From the NCBI RefSeq assembly GCF_000378065.1, contig NZ_KB899152.1:1-56886 (forward strand): a DNA stretch of 56,886 nt, read 5' to 3'. Shown here one piece after another: positions 8,881 to 18,192 of this stretch. Position 1 is the stretch's first letter; every line of letters starts with the position of its first letter. This DNA is from Porphyromonas gulae DSM 15663 (GTDB lineage Bacteria > Bacteroidota > Bacteroidia > Bacteroidales > Porphyromonadaceae). Position numbers and translations under genes: made by a program. The notes beneath the pieces are model-generated. The model was given only the letters and a program-made list of their open reading frames with translations, did not search any database and was not told the DNA's origin.

Positions 8881-10101
8881 ATGAAAGAATTTATCATATC
8901 GGAGGCACGAACCGAGCCTACTGTCCTTGTCGGACTGATTACCCCCCAGCAATCGGAAACTCAAGTGCGAGAGTATCTCGATGAGTTGGCTTTCTTGTGC
9001 GAAACAGCCGGAGCGCAGCCGATAGCCCGCTTCACCCAGAAACTGGATCAGCCCAATTCCGTAACCTTTGTAGGCAAGGGCAAATTGGATGAGATACGTA
9101 CCTATGTGCAGGAGAACGAGATCGGTATGGTGGTGTTCGACGACGAACTCTCGCCCAAGCAACTGCGCAACATCGAAAAAGAGCTTCAGACCAAGATCCT
9201 CGATCGTACAGGTCTTATCCTCGATATATTCGCCCGTCGGGCACAGACGGCTCATGCCAAAACGCAGGTAGAGCTGGCTCAGTACCAGTACATGCTGCCT
9301 CGACTGACGGGGCTGTGGACTCACCTCGAAAGACAGCGTGGCGGTGTCGGTATGAGGGGCCCGGGTGAAAAGCAGTTGGAAACCGACCGCCGTATCGTCT
9401 TGGACAAAATAGCTCGGCTCAAAGAAGAACTCAGGGACATCGACAAACAGAAATCCGTGCAGCGCAAGAACCGTGGCAAGATGGTACGCGTTGCTTTGGT
9501 AGGCTATACGAACGTCGGGAAGAGTACGCTGATGAATGTCCTCTCCAAAAGTGAGGTCTTCGCCGAAAACAAGCTGTTTGCCACGTTGGATACGACGGTG
9601 CGCAAGGTGATCATAGACAATTTGCCCTTCCTGCTGAGCGATACAGTCGGGTTTATCCGCAAACTGCCCACACAGCTGGTCGAATCCTTCAAAAGTACGC
9701 TTGATGAGGTGCGCGAGGCAGACTTGTTGGTGCACGTAGTGGATATGTCCCATCCGGCATTCGAGGAACAAATAGAAGTGGTGAACCAAACTCTGGCGGA
9801 GATAACGGCCGGAGAGGAAAAGCCGATGCTTCTTCTCTTCAACAAGATCGATGCATTCTCTTTCACTCCCAAAGACGAAGACGATCTTACTCCCCGAACG
9901 AAAGAGAACATAAGTGCCGAGGAGCTGCAGCAGACCTGGATGGCCAAGCTTGGGAATGACTGCCTGTTCGTCTCAGCGAAGAAAGGCACCGGGATGGATG
10001 CTCTGAAAGCACTGCTCTATGAAAGAGCCAAGGCGATCCACATTACGCGCTTCCCCTACAATGACTTCCTGTTTCAGGACTATTCCGAGGAGATGGAATA
10101 A
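8881..10101 (+). CDS. hflX: GTPase HflX
   Basis: This 406-residue ribosome-associated GTPase splits stalled or hibernating 70S ribosomes. The N-terminal HflX domain contains the glycine-rich linker (RGGVGMRGPGEKQLETDRR, about 153-171). The G domain has G1 GYTNVGKST (208-216), a DTVGF G3 and an NKID G4. Start: ATG at 8881; an in-frame GTG two codons earlier is possible but less likely. It diverges from mnmH over 79 nt. A hairpin overlaps its stop codon. Neighbours do not point to a special role. Confidence 0.95.
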   Translation: MKEFIISEARTEPTVLVGLITPQQSETQVREYLDELAFLCETAGAQPIARFTQKLDQPNSVTFVGKGKLDEIRTYVQENEIGMVVFDDELSPKQLRNIEKELQTKILDRTGLILDIFARRAQTAHAKTQVELAQYQYMLPRLTGLWTHLERQRGGVGMRGPGEKQLETDRRIVLDKIARLKEELRDIDKQKSVQRKNRGKMVRVALVGYTNVGKSTLMNVLSKSEVFAENKLFATLDTTVRKVIIDNLPFLLSDTVGFIRKLPTQLVESFKSTLDEVREADLLVHVVDMSHPAFEEQIEVVNQTLAEITAGEEKPMLLLFNKIDAFSFTPKDEDDLTPRTKENISAEELQQTWMAKLGNDCLFVSAKKGTGMDALKALLYERAKAIHITRFPYNDFLFQDYSEEME

Positions 10102-10123
10102 GCCGATACCTCTCCATCGGCTT
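10100..10123 (+). terminator. Hairpin at the hflX stop codon
   Basis: AAGCCGAT and ATCGGCTT form a perfect 8-bp stem starting inside the hflX stop codon. No T-run follows (GCAAAATTC), so it may be a weak terminator or an mRNA end structure. Confidence 0.4.
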
Positions 10124-10134
10124 GCAAAATTCTC

Positions 10135-10142
10135 TACCTTTG
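10135..10142 (+). promoter_or_regulatory. -7 box upstream of ppk
   Basis: TACCTTTG matches TAnnTTTG and lies about 90 nt before the ppk start, leaving a roughly 80-nt leader. No good -33 element is visible. Confidence 0.4.
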
Positions 10143-10232
10143 ATAAATTGTTGGTTTTAAGACCGTGAAAATTTTGCGGCTCTGCGTATCAACCTTTTCG
10201 ATCATTAATAACAATAAACGATCAGTTGCACT

Positions 10233-12320
10233 GTGGACGTATCTGCATATCCTTTTTTTCGTCGCGATATGAGTTGGCTCTCCTTCAACGAACGCGTGTT
10301 GATGGAGGCGGCCGACCGGACACTGCCTGTTTATGACAGGATAAAGTTCCTATCCATCTTCTCTTCAAATCTGGAGGAGTTCTATACCGTACGGGTGGCC
10401 TATCATCAGGCCGTACTACAGAAACGGCGCGACAGGAGTGAGGCCGAAGAGGATTCCGATGCGGATGCTCATATCCTGCAAGCTATTCGAGAGACTGTAA
10501 TCAGACAGGACGAGCTGTATTATCGTGTTTTCTACGATCAGATCCTGCCCACCTTGGAGGAACACGGTATCCGATTGCGTACGCATGCCCCCACTCATCC
10601 GGATCATAAAGCCTACCTGCGTCGTTTCTTCCACGAGGAGATTTTCCCTCTGCTCTATCCGATGCTGTTGCTGCCGAGCAAGGTACGTACGTTTATCCGT
10701 TCGGGTAGGGTGTATCTGGCTGTTCGGCTCAAAGAAAAAGAGACGGACGAGGCCTACAGCTATGCACTGCTCAATGTGCCTACCGATGGCCTTCCTCGCT
10801 TCGTAGAGTTGCCGCGGCTCCAGACCGACACGTTTTATTACTACTCTTTTCTGGAAGATATTATCAAAGAGCATCTGGATGTAGTCTTCCCCGGGTATGA
10901 GGTGATGGACAGCTATTCGATCAAAGTATCCCGCGATGCCGATTTGCTGTTGGATGCACAGCGTCCTGAAGATTTGCCCGGAGAGATTCGCAAGAAGGTG
11001 AAGACCCGCAAGCTCGGTGCTCCTACGCGATTCATGTATGATGGGCGCATGCCCGACGAGGTGCTGCGATACATCTGCAGTTCGTGCGACATCGACCCGG
11101 AGGAGGCTATTCGGAGTGGAAACTATGTCAATCTGCAAGATCTGGCTATGCTGCCCAATCCGTTTGCCCCCAGACTGGAGACACTCACGCCGGAGCCTCT
11201 CCTCTCGAAGCATTTGGAGCAGGCTCCTTCTCTGATGGAAGGCATTCGCAGGAAGGACTACCTGATTCATGTTCCTTACTATACGTACGACTATGTCGTG
11301 CGTCTGCTGATGGAAGCGGCCATCTCACCGGATGTGTCGGAAATACGCCTTACGCAGTATCGCGTAGCGGAAAATTCGTCCATTATCAGTGCGTTGGAAG
11401 CGGCTGCACAGAGTGGAAAGAAGGTATCTGTCTTCGTGGAGCTGAAAGCCCGATTCGATGAGGAAAACAATCTGCGTTTGTCAGAGCGTATGCGCCGTTC
11501 CGGGATTCGGATCGTTTATAGTATGCCCGGGCTGAAAGTTCATGCCAAGACGGCTCTCATCCTTTATCATACGCCTGCGGGCGAACGTCCGCAAGGCATC
11601 GCTTTACTCTCTACGGGGAATTTTAATGAGACCACTGCTCGTATTTACTCCGACACTACGCTGATGACTGCCAATACGGACATCGTGCACGATGTGTACC
11701 GTCTCTTCCGTATTTTGGATGGGGATCCCGAGCCGGCACGATTCAGTCGCCTGCTTGTGGCTCGCTACAACATGAGCGAGGCCATTACCAATCTGATCGA
11801 ACGCGAGATAGAAAACGTGAAACGTGGCAAGCGTGGCTATATGCTTCTGAAGATGAACGGCCTACAGGACAAAAACGTCATCACACAGCTTTATCGGGCT
11901 TCCGAGGCCGGTGTGGAGATCGATCTGATCGTGCGAGGCATCTGCTGTTTGGTGCCTGATATGCCACAGAGTCGCAATATACGTGTCACCCGATTGGTGG
12001 ATATGTATTTGGAGCACAGCCGTATCTGGTGCTTCCACAACGGAGGGAAAGAAGAGGTATTCATCTCTTCGGCCGACTGGATGAAGCGCAATCTTTACAA
12101 CCGCATCGAGACCGCATGCCCGGTGTTGGATTCTGCTCTACGAAGAGAGATTATCGATATATTGGAGATTCAGCTTCGCGACAATATCAAGGCTTGTCGG
12201 ATCGATTCTTCACTCAACAACATTTACAAACACAATAGCGATGAGAAACCGGTTCGCGCACAGGCGGCCATCTATCGCTATCTCAAAGAAAAAGAAGACG
12301 CCACACCTGCTGCAAAATAA
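10233..12320 (+). CDS. ppk: Polyphosphate kinase 1
   Basis: This 695-residue enzyme polymerises the terminal phosphate of ATP into inorganic polyphosphate. The N-terminal helical domain shows FFRRDMSWLSFNERVL near residue 8. The catalytic phospholipase-D-like domains carry the autophosphorylated histidine at about 437 (VHAKTAL) and the second conserved histidine at about 602 (FHNGGKEE), matching His435 and His592 of the E. coli enzyme. The start is a GTG at 10233; the next ATG would cut into the conserved RDMSWLSF motif. The stop codon abuts the ATG of the fucosidase gene with no gap, so the two share a transcript. Confidence 0.95.
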   Translation: MDVSAYPFFRRDMSWLSFNERVLMEAADRTLPVYDRIKFLSIFSSNLEEFYTVRVAYHQAVLQKRRDRSEAEEDSDADAHILQAIRETVIRQDELYYRVFYDQILPTLEEHGIRLRTHAPTHPDHKAYLRRFFHEEIFPLLYPMLLLPSKVRTFIRSGRVYLAVRLKEKETDEAYSYALLNVPTDGLPRFVELPRLQTDTFYYYSFLEDIIKEHLDVVFPGYEVMDSYSIKVSRDADLLLDAQRPEDLPGEIRKKVKTRKLGAPTRFMYDGRMPDEVLRYICSSCDIDPEEAIRSGNYVNLQDLAMLPNPFAPRLETLTPEPLLSKHLEQAPSLMEGIRRKDYLIHVPYYTYDYVVRLLMEAAISPDVSEIRLTQYRVAENSSIISALEAAAQSGKKVSVFVELKARFDEENNLRLSERMRRSGIRIVYSMPGLKVHAKTALILYHTPAGERPQGIALLSTGNFNETTARIYSDTTLMTANTDIVHDVYRLFRILDGDPEPARFSRLLVARYNMSEAITNLIEREIENVKRGKRGYMLLKMNGLQDKNVITQLYRASEAGVEIDLIVRGICCLVPDMPQSRNIRVTRLVDMYLEHSRIWCFHNGGKEEVFISSADWMKRNLYNRIETACPVLDSALRREIIDILEIQLRDNIKACRIDSSLNNIYKHNSDEKPVRAQAAIYRYLKEKEDATPAAK

Positions 12321-14417
12321 ATGATGAACAAGACATTCTTCCTTCGTGCCTTGCTGTCGCTGACAGCTATCTGCTCCTTGTCTCTATCGCTCGTGGCACA
12401 ACGACATTCGGCGGCCTTCGAGCGTTGGCATCACGACAAATTCAGCCTTTTCATCCATTACGGCCTCTACAGTGAACTTGGAGGAGTTTGGCAAGGCAAA
12501 CCTGTGAAGAACGGATATAGCGAACAGATCTACTCTTTCGGAATACGCGATATGAAGCAATACGAGCCGGTGGCCAAGCGGTTCCGCCCCGGCAGATGGG
12601 ATGCCGATGCCATAGTGGCTTTGGCTCGGAAAGCAGGGATGAGGAGTATCGTGTTTACTTCCAAGCATCACGATGGCTTCTGCATGTATGGCTCGGCTGA
12701 GACTCCATTCAATATCGTGGAAGCCACACCTTCGCGTCGCGATGTAATGAAAGAATTGAGCGATGCTTGTCAGCGTTCGGGTATGAAGTTCGGCGTTTAC
12801 TTTTCTCTTATCGATTGGCATTTTCCGGAAGCCAATCCGATCAGCGATCACAACGCAGACCGGATTACCCCGGCACATCACCAATACAATATGCGTCAGG
12901 TGAGAGAGATCCTCACAGGTTACGGCCCCGTCAGCGAATTGTGGTTCGATATGGGATCGCTTACGCCCGAGCAGAGTGAAGAGCTGTATCGTCTGGTGCA
13001 TGAGCTGCAGCCCGACTGTATGGTCAGCGGACGCTTAGGCAATGACCGAGCAGACTTTGCCGTCATGGGAGACAATGAACTTCCTACCGAGCCGATTGCC
13101 ATTCCTTGGCAGACGGCGGCATCCATGTTCCCCGAGACATGGGGCTATCGTTCATGGCAGGAGAGAGGCACTATTCGGGACAAAGCGCGTGAGAAGTTCG
13201 AAGATCTGGTGCGAGTGGTGTGCCGTGGGGGCAATTATCTGCTGAATATAGGCCCTGAAGGTGACGGATCCGTCTTGCCATACGAATCGGAGGTGTTGCT
13301 GGCCATGGGCGAATATCTCGATATGTATGGAGAAGGTATTTACGGCACGGAACGCTCTCCTTTTCCCGAACTTTTGCCCTTTGGCGAGGTTTCGGTTCGC
13401 GATTCCATGCTCTATCTGTTTGTCCGTCCGGACATGGCCGGCAAGGAGATATTCATTCCGGTAAATGGAGAGTATCTGGAAGAGGTGAGCAATTTGACCA
13501 ACGCTTCACCGCTCGATATGAACATTCGCAAGACCGGTGTTCGTATCCGGATGCCTGCAAGCATGCCAAAGTCTTTCCTTGTGCTGGCTCTGGCATTCAA
13601 TAGAAACGATTTTGTACTGGCAGACCGCCCGCAGAGCTATCCCTTGCATACGGCCAATAGCTCTCGAATATACGGGCATAGCTGCTGGGACTACTATACG
13701 GGATTCAAGAGTGTAACGGGTATGAAGTGGCAGGCGGTTTCTGCTCCCCATATGATTATATATACGGACAAGGAAGCCGGCAAGACACTACGCCTCTCGG
13801 TAGGATCTCAAGACCGAGAGATCACGTTGGCTGGTGGAAAGTCCGAGGTTGTAACGGCTTCGCACGACAGCCTGTCATGGGGCAAGCCCTATGTTCGGCG
13901 AGTGGGTGGGGTATTCGGAATGATTCCTGACAATATCCTCCGAGGCGATTCCATCCCTCTACCCTTACCCAAAGGGTGGGAAGAAATGCCTATAGGACAA
14001 GTGGAGAAAAAGCCTTGGGGAGAGATCAGCTCCTGCCTGCTGGTGCAGGATATTGTGTCCGATAAGGAGCAGACTGTGCCCTGCCACCTCACTTTCGGCA
14101 ATGGCGTATATGTGACGCTCAATGGCAAGCAAATCACTGCCGAACTGATTCGGGAGACCGGTGTGCCTCATGAGCTAACTGTCTGCCTGCCATTGCAAAA
14201 AGGGAAAAATCGGTTGGCCGTGAAGTTTATGAACAGATTCGGAGAAGAATTGATACGAGGCATCAGCTGGCCTAAGTCATACACTCGCTATATATTGCCC
14301 ATTGAAGGGTTTCCATTGGTGAAAGCCGGAAAGTCGGGGATCCCCATCGAGCTTCGTCCGGCGTCCGTTCGGTATCAGGGTACGCCTGCATCTATTCCTA
14401 ATATAGTCCTGCTTTAA
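12321..14417 (+). CDS. Secreted alpha-L-fucosidase (GH29)
   Basis: This 698-residue enzyme should release L-fucose from host glycans such as mucins or glycoproteins. A signal peptide covers residues 1 to about 27 (ends LSLVAQ). The GH29 barrel begins with FERWHHDKFSLFIHYGLYSE and includes FTSKHHDGF; the likely nucleophile is Asp210 in ELWFDMGS. About 250 C-terminal residues form beta-rich accessory domains. The ATG directly follows the ppk stop; an ATG one codon later is equally possible. Placement behind ppk is odd, since the functions are unrelated. No sugar transporter or other glycosidase is adjacent. Confidence 0.9.
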   Translation: MMNKTFFLRALLSLTAICSLSLSLVAQRHSAAFERWHHDKFSLFIHYGLYSELGGVWQGKPVKNGYSEQIYSFGIRDMKQYEPVAKRFRPGRWDADAIVALARKAGMRSIVFTSKHHDGFCMYGSAETPFNIVEATPSRRDVMKELSDACQRSGMKFGVYFSLIDWHFPEANPISDHNADRITPAHHQYNMRQVREILTGYGPVSELWFDMGSLTPEQSEELYRLVHELQPDCMVSGRLGNDRADFAVMGDNELPTEPIAIPWQTAASMFPETWGYRSWQERGTIRDKAREKFEDLVRVVCRGGNYLLNIGPEGDGSVLPYESEVLLAMGEYLDMYGEGIYGTERSPFPELLPFGEVSVRDSMLYLFVRPDMAGKEIFIPVNGEYLEEVSNLTNASPLDMNIRKTGVRIRMPASMPKSFLVLALAFNRNDFVLADRPQSYPLHTANSSRIYGHSCWDYYTGFKSVTGMKWQAVSAPHMIIYTDKEAGKTLRLSVGSQDREITLAGGKSEVVTASHDSLSWGKPYVRRVGGVFGMIPDNILRGDSIPLPLPKGWEEMPIGQVEKKPWGEISSCLLVQDIVSDKEQTVPCHLTFGNGVYVTLNGKQITAELIRETGVPHELTVCLPLQKGKNRLAVKFMNRFGEELIRGISWPKSYTRYILPIEGFPLVKAGKSGIPIELRPASVRYQGTPASIPNIVLL

Positions 14418-14470
14418 TCGGGTAAGCGGGGGCTTGAGACGAAAAAAGATGAGGTAAAAACGAGAATTTG

Positions 14471-14500
14471 TTGTACAGTTAAAAATATCCTTTATCTTTG
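14471..14500 (+). promoter_or_regulatory. Promoter of the tRNA-Val pair
   Basis: A TTG (14471-14473, within TTTGTTG) is followed after 19 nt by TATCTTTG (14493-14500). This is the best -33/-7 promoter in the window for the Bacteroidetes primary sigma factor. The first tRNA starts about 50 nt downstream. Confidence 0.65.
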
Positions 14501-14552
14501 CGCTGTCTTTCAGGAAGTCAATGGATTTTTCTTTGCAGAGACATTGCCAAGA

Positions 14553-14627
14553 GGGCCTATAGCTCAGCTGGTTTAGAGCATCTGCCTTACAAGCAGAGGG
14601 TCATAGGTTCGAATCCTATTGGGCCCA
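14553..14627 (+). tRNA. tRNA-Val (anticodon TAC), copy 1
   Basis: This is a 75-nt cloverleaf: acceptor GGGCCTA/TGGGCCC, D arm with AGCTCAGCTGGTTTAGAGC, anticodon loop CTTACAA giving TAC, and T arm ATAGG-TTCGAAT-CCTAT. The discriminator is A and the CCA end is not encoded. Confidence 0.97.
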
Positions 14628-14671
14628 CTCGATGGCAAACAAAGCAACGATGACCGAGAAAGATGATAAAG

Positions 14672-14746
14672 GGGCCTATAGCTCAGCTGGTTTAGAGCAT
14701 CTGCCTTACAAGCAGAGGGTCATAGGTTCGAATCCTATTGGGCCCA
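14672..14746 (+). tRNA. tRNA-Val (anticodon TAC), copy 2
   Basis: It is base-for-base identical to the copy at 14553-14627, 44 nt downstream, and almost certainly on the same transcript. CCA is again not encoded; a run of T follows directly. Confidence 0.97.
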
Positions 14747-14756
14747 CCTTTTTTTT

Positions 14757-14796
14757 AAAGCCGTGCAAGCATCGATGATTCTTGTGTGGCTTTTTT
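14757..14796 (+). terminator. Terminator after the tRNA pair
   Basis: AAAGCC...CAAG pairs with CTTG...GGCTTT (three mismatches in mid-stem), followed by TTTTTT. It lies between the second tRNA and the DUF3078 gene. Confidence 0.6.
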
Positions 14797-14825
14797 GTTT
14801 TAACTAAAAAAGAAGAAAAAAACAG

Positions 14826-15710
14826 ATGAAACGACTGATTATTTTTCTGGCAATGGGTGGCTCGCTGTTCACCCTTGCGAAAGCACAAGTAGCAAACACT
14901 GCATCAGACGCTCCCCAAAAGGACTGGACTATAAAAGGTGTGACCGGACTCAATGCCTCCCAAACCTCTTTGACGAATTGGGCAGCCGGTGGAGAAAACA
15001 CGGTGGCGGGGAACCTCTATTTGAATATAGATGCCAACTACCTGAAAGGCAAATGGAGTTGGGACAACGGTCTTCGCACAGATTTCGGTCTGACCTATAC
15101 GACGGCCAATAAATGGAACAAGAGTGTAGACAAGATCGAACTCTTCACGAAGGGTGGCTATGAGATCGGCCGCAATTGGTACGGTAGTGCTCTTTTCACT
15201 TTCCTTTCACAGTATGCTAAAGGATATGAGAAGCCCTCTGATCACCTGACAGGAGTAAAGCATATCTCTAATTTCTTTGCTCCAGCTTATTTCACTCTTG
15301 GTGCCGGTGCGGACTACAAACCCAATGAGAAGTTTTCTCTCTACCTCTCTCCTGCAACAGGTAAGCTGACGGTAGTGGCTGACGACTACCTGTCCGGCTT
15401 GGGTGCTTTCGGTGTGAAAGCCGGTGAAAAGACCCTGTTCGAGCTTGGTGCCTTGGTAGTTGGTTCGGCCAACATCAATCTAATGGAGAATGTCAGCCTG
15501 ATAACCAAGGCTTCGTTCTTCACGGCTTATACACATGACTTCGGCAACATCGACATCAACTGGGAGGCTATGCTGGCAATGAAGATCAACAAGTTCCTCA
15601 CAGCTACGGTAGCCACCAACCTTATCTACGACGATGACGTGAAGATCAACGATGGTCCGAAAATCCAGTTCAAGGAAGTTGTAGGCGTGGGTGTTGCGTA
15701 CACTTTCTAA
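14826..15710 (+). CDS. DUF3078 family outer-membrane protein
   Basis: The product has 294 residues with a signal peptide (1 to about 20, ending AKAQ). The mature protein consists of alternating short beta strands (LYLNIDANYLKGKWSWDNGL, FTKGGYEIGRNWYGSA) and ends in VGVGVAYTF, a C-terminal phenylalanine typical of outer-membrane beta barrels. The pattern fits DUF3078, a Bacteroidetes family of unknown function. The tRNA terminator upstream and a perfect terminator downstream make it a single-gene unit, although I see no clear promoter in the 30 nt before the ATG. Outer-membrane location is confident; function is unknown. Confidence 0.82.
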   Translation: MKRLIIFLAMGGSLFTLAKAQVANTASDAPQKDWTIKGVTGLNASQTSLTNWAAGGENTVAGNLYLNIDANYLKGKWSWDNGLRTDFGLTYTTANKWNKSVDKIELFTKGGYEIGRNWYGSALFTFLSQYAKGYEKPSDHLTGVKHISNFFAPAYFTLGAGADYKPNEKFSLYLSPATGKLTVVADDYLSGLGAFGVKAGEKTLFELGALVVGSANINLMENVSLITKASFFTAYTHDFGNIDINWEAMLAMKINKFLTATVATNLIYDDDVKINDGPKIQFKEVVGVGVAYTF

Positions 15711-15736
15711 ATAAAGAATCTCAATTTCTGACAGCG

Positions 15737-15773
15737 AAGGCTGCGACTGCCTGCAAAGGATGGTCGCAGCCTT
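15737..15773 (+). terminator. Rho-independent terminator after the DUF3078 gene
   Basis: AAGGCTGCGAC pairs perfectly (11 bp) with GTCGCAGCCTT and is followed by TGATGTTTTT. It lies 27 nt past the stop codon. Confidence 0.8.
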
Positions 15774-15853
15774 TGATGTTTTTGCTTGGATTGACTTCGT
15801 TAGGAGAGTAGATGCCAAAATAAAAATTACGTCCGAGAATCTTAGCTTTTTAG

Positions 15854-15861
15854 TACCTTTA
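15854..15861 (+). promoter_or_regulatory. -7-like box upstream of the antiporter gene
   Basis: TACCTTTA is one base from TAnnTTTG and lies 27 nt before the antiporter ATG. It favours the ATG at 15889 over the more distal in-frame starts. Confidence 0.35.
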
Positions 15862-15888
15862 GGCTGTGATAATATTCAGATCTGCTAC

Positions 15889-18192
15889 ATGAAACAATCG
15901 GGGACGACTGCACGCAAGCTAACGATATTCTATGTCGGTATGCTTCTTTTCTTTTTGATCGGACTTTGGCTTTTCGCCACTATCGGGAAAGAGCTTGAAC
16001 CCAATATGGCTGATCAGGTTGTGTCTGTCCATGGGCGAGGCGGATTGTCGGGTGCATTCGATTCTTTCAGCGAGTCCGTACACCATCATTTCACCGGTAC
16101 TATCGGTATCCTGTTATTGCAGATCATCGTTATTCTTACGGTGGCGAGGCTCGTAGCTTGGTTCTTCGGAAAAGTCGGCCAGCCTACTGTAATCGGAGAA
16201 ATCGTGGCCGGTATATTGCTTGGCCCATCTCTTTTGGGAGCCGTTTGGCCTCAAGCTTATGAAGCTCTTTTCCCTTTGTCCAGTTTGGCCAATCTGGAAC
16301 TGCTCAGTCAGTTCGGCCTCATCTTGTTTATGTTTGTCATCGGTATGGAGCTCAATATAAATGATATCAAGCCTCGCTTCAGCCAGTCGATGATCATCAG
16401 CCATGCGGGTATCTTTATCCCCTTTCTCTTAGGTTTGCTGATCAGCTACATGACATACAAGGATTATGCTGCCGACACCACAACCTTCCTCCCTTACGGC
16501 CTCTTTATCGGTATCTCGATGAGTATCACGGCTTTTCCCGTATTGGCCAGAATCATACAGGAGCGCCAATTGGGGAAGAGTCACCTCGGGATGCTTTCTA
16601 TCAGCACAGCTGCGGCAGGAGACATTTCGGCTTGGTTGATGCTCGCCGGAGTAATGGCTATTACCCAAAGCGGTAGCTTTCTCAGTGCCATATACAACTT
16701 CCTCTTCCTCATACTCTACCTCTTGGTTATATTCGGACTCATACGGCCTTTCTTCAAAGTAATCGGACGGCTCTATGACAACCAGGAGGTCGTGAGCAAA
16801 ACGATGATCGGCTTTATTTTCGTTTTGCTGTTGGCTAGTGCCTATGCCACCGAACTATTGAGTATGCATGCCCTGTTCGGTGCTTTTATGCTCGGCTTGG
16901 TGATGCCGGAAAACCTCAAATTCCGGAAGATTCTGACAGAGAAGGTTGAAGATGTCTCCCTTACCCTGTTCCTCCCCTTATTTTTCGTTAGTTCCGGTTT
17001 GCAGACGAAATTGGGATTGCTCGATAGTGCTTCCCTCTGGCTGCTCACCGGCGCGTTCACCTTGGTGGCGATCATCGGTAAGTTCGGCGGTACCTATGTG
17101 GCAGCGAGGATCTGTGGAGAGAGGAAGAAAGCATCGCTTTACTTAGGAGCGTTTATGAATACGCGTGGCTTGATGGAGCTTGTCGTGCTGGCTATCGGAC
17201 GCGAGTTGGGTATCCTCCCTCCGGTTATCTTCACTATTCTGGTGATGATGACGCTGATCACCACTTTCATGACCACTCCTTTGCTCCGACTTATAGATCT
17301 TTTCTTCAAGCGTGAGACCCAGCTTGAGAATGCAGCACTCCAGAAAGAAAACAGCGGAGCGGTATTGCTTTCGTTCGGACGAGCTTCGAGCGGTGCCCAT
17401 CTGCTCCATGCTACAGATCTTTTGATGCATCGGAATGATGAGAAACCCTCTGTTACGGCTCTTCATATCACGGTCGGAAGCGACACGAATCTGACCTCTT
17501 CGGAAGTGTATGAGGAAAGAGCTTTTGCCCCTATTCTTGAAGAAAGCGATCGGAGGAAGCTCCCGATCAGAACTCTGCACCACCATATTTTCGAGCATCC
17601 TGAAGCAGAAGTGGTTCGTACGGTCAATGACGGTGGCTACAGCTTCCTGCTGGTCGGTGCGGGTATCAATTTGTCCGACCGAAAGAGCGACAAGGAGTTG
17701 TTGTATTTCCGCAGAAAGTTGCAGAAGAAAATAGGCCCTATCTCCATTGCTCCTCCCGAAGCCCTGTTGAATGCGCATGAGATGCTGAGGGATAAAATGC
17801 ATTACTTCATCGAGCAGACGCAATGCAGTGTGGGTATTTTTATTCATCGTGGATTCAAGCATGCGGGTAAGGTCTTGCTCCTGATGGAGAACGAAGGTGA
17901 CGAGGAACTCCTCGTCTATGCCCGTTCACTGGCTCGCAACAATGGCAGTGTGCTCGATGTGCTGCCCGAGACCGACGGTTTGCTTCCGGCTCTATCCACG
18001 GGAGAAAACAGACTGAAAGCCGGATTGCCATCGACAATCAATATCAGTAGCTACCACTTTATGCTCGTCAGCTACCGCTATTGGTTGCGCTTTGCCGATG
18101 AGTGTCCGAGCGTGATCGAGCACTTGCCCTCCACTATTATTATCCATCATCGAAATAACCCCTCTTCGACATTGAAAGCTGCAATGGCATGA
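15889..18192 (+). CDS. CPA2-family cation:proton antiporter with C-terminal stress-protein-like domain
   Basis: The product has 767 residues. About 13 membrane helices fill residues 1-480 and include GQPTVIGEIVAGILLGPSLL and the conserved core of Na+(K+)/H+ exchangers (SMSITAFPVLARI, then AAAGDISAW with the ion-binding aspartate). The last 280 residues are cytoplasmic and resemble tandem universal-stress-protein folds, a usual arrangement in Bacteroidetes members. It should exchange Na+ or K+ for H+ at the inner membrane; the ion cannot be told from sequence. I chose the ATG at 15889. The stop overlaps the branching-enzyme ATG (ATGA at 18189-18192). Confidence 0.9.
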   Translation: MKQSGTTARKLTIFYVGMLLFFLIGLWLFATIGKELEPNMADQVVSVHGRGGLSGAFDSFSESVHHHFTGTIGILLLQIIVILTVARLVAWFFGKVGQPTVIGEIVAGILLGPSLLGAVWPQAYEALFPLSSLANLELLSQFGLILFMFVIGMELNINDIKPRFSQSMIISHAGIFIPFLLGLLISYMTYKDYAADTTTFLPYGLFIGISMSITAFPVLARIIQERQLGKSHLGMLSISTAAAGDISAWLMLAGVMAITQSGSFLSAIYNFLFLILYLLVIFGLIRPFFKVIGRLYDNQEVVSKTMIGFIFVLLLASAYATELLSMHALFGAFMLGLVMPENLKFRKILTEKVEDVSLTLFLPLFFVSSGLQTKLGLLDSASLWLLTGAFTLVAIIGKFGGTYVAARICGERKKASLYLGAFMNTRGLMELVVLAIGRELGILPPVIFTILVMMTLITTFMTTPLLRLIDLFFKRETQLENAALQKENSGAVLLSFGRASSGAHLLHATDLLMHRNDEKPSVTALHITVGSDTNLTSSEVYEERAFAPILEESDRRKLPIRTLHHHIFEHPEAEVVRTVNDGGYSFLLVGAGINLSDRKSDKELLYFRRKLQKKIGPISIAPPEALLNAHEMLRDKMHYFIEQTQCSVGIFIHRGFKHAGKVLLLMENEGDEELLVYARSLARNNGSVLDVLPETDGLLPALSTGENRLKAGLPSTINISSYHFMLVSYRYWLRFADECPSVIEHLPSTIIIHHRNNPSSTLKAAMA

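Noticed and set aside
8812-9789. 325-codon ORF antisense to hflX
   Set aside because: hflX has all its motifs on the plus strand; the reverse frame is open because of codon bias.
14553-14746. Integration (att) site at the duplicated tRNA-Val
   Set aside because: Both tRNAs are complete and only 44 nt apart, with no integrase or mobile gene nearby; a simple tandem duplication explains it.
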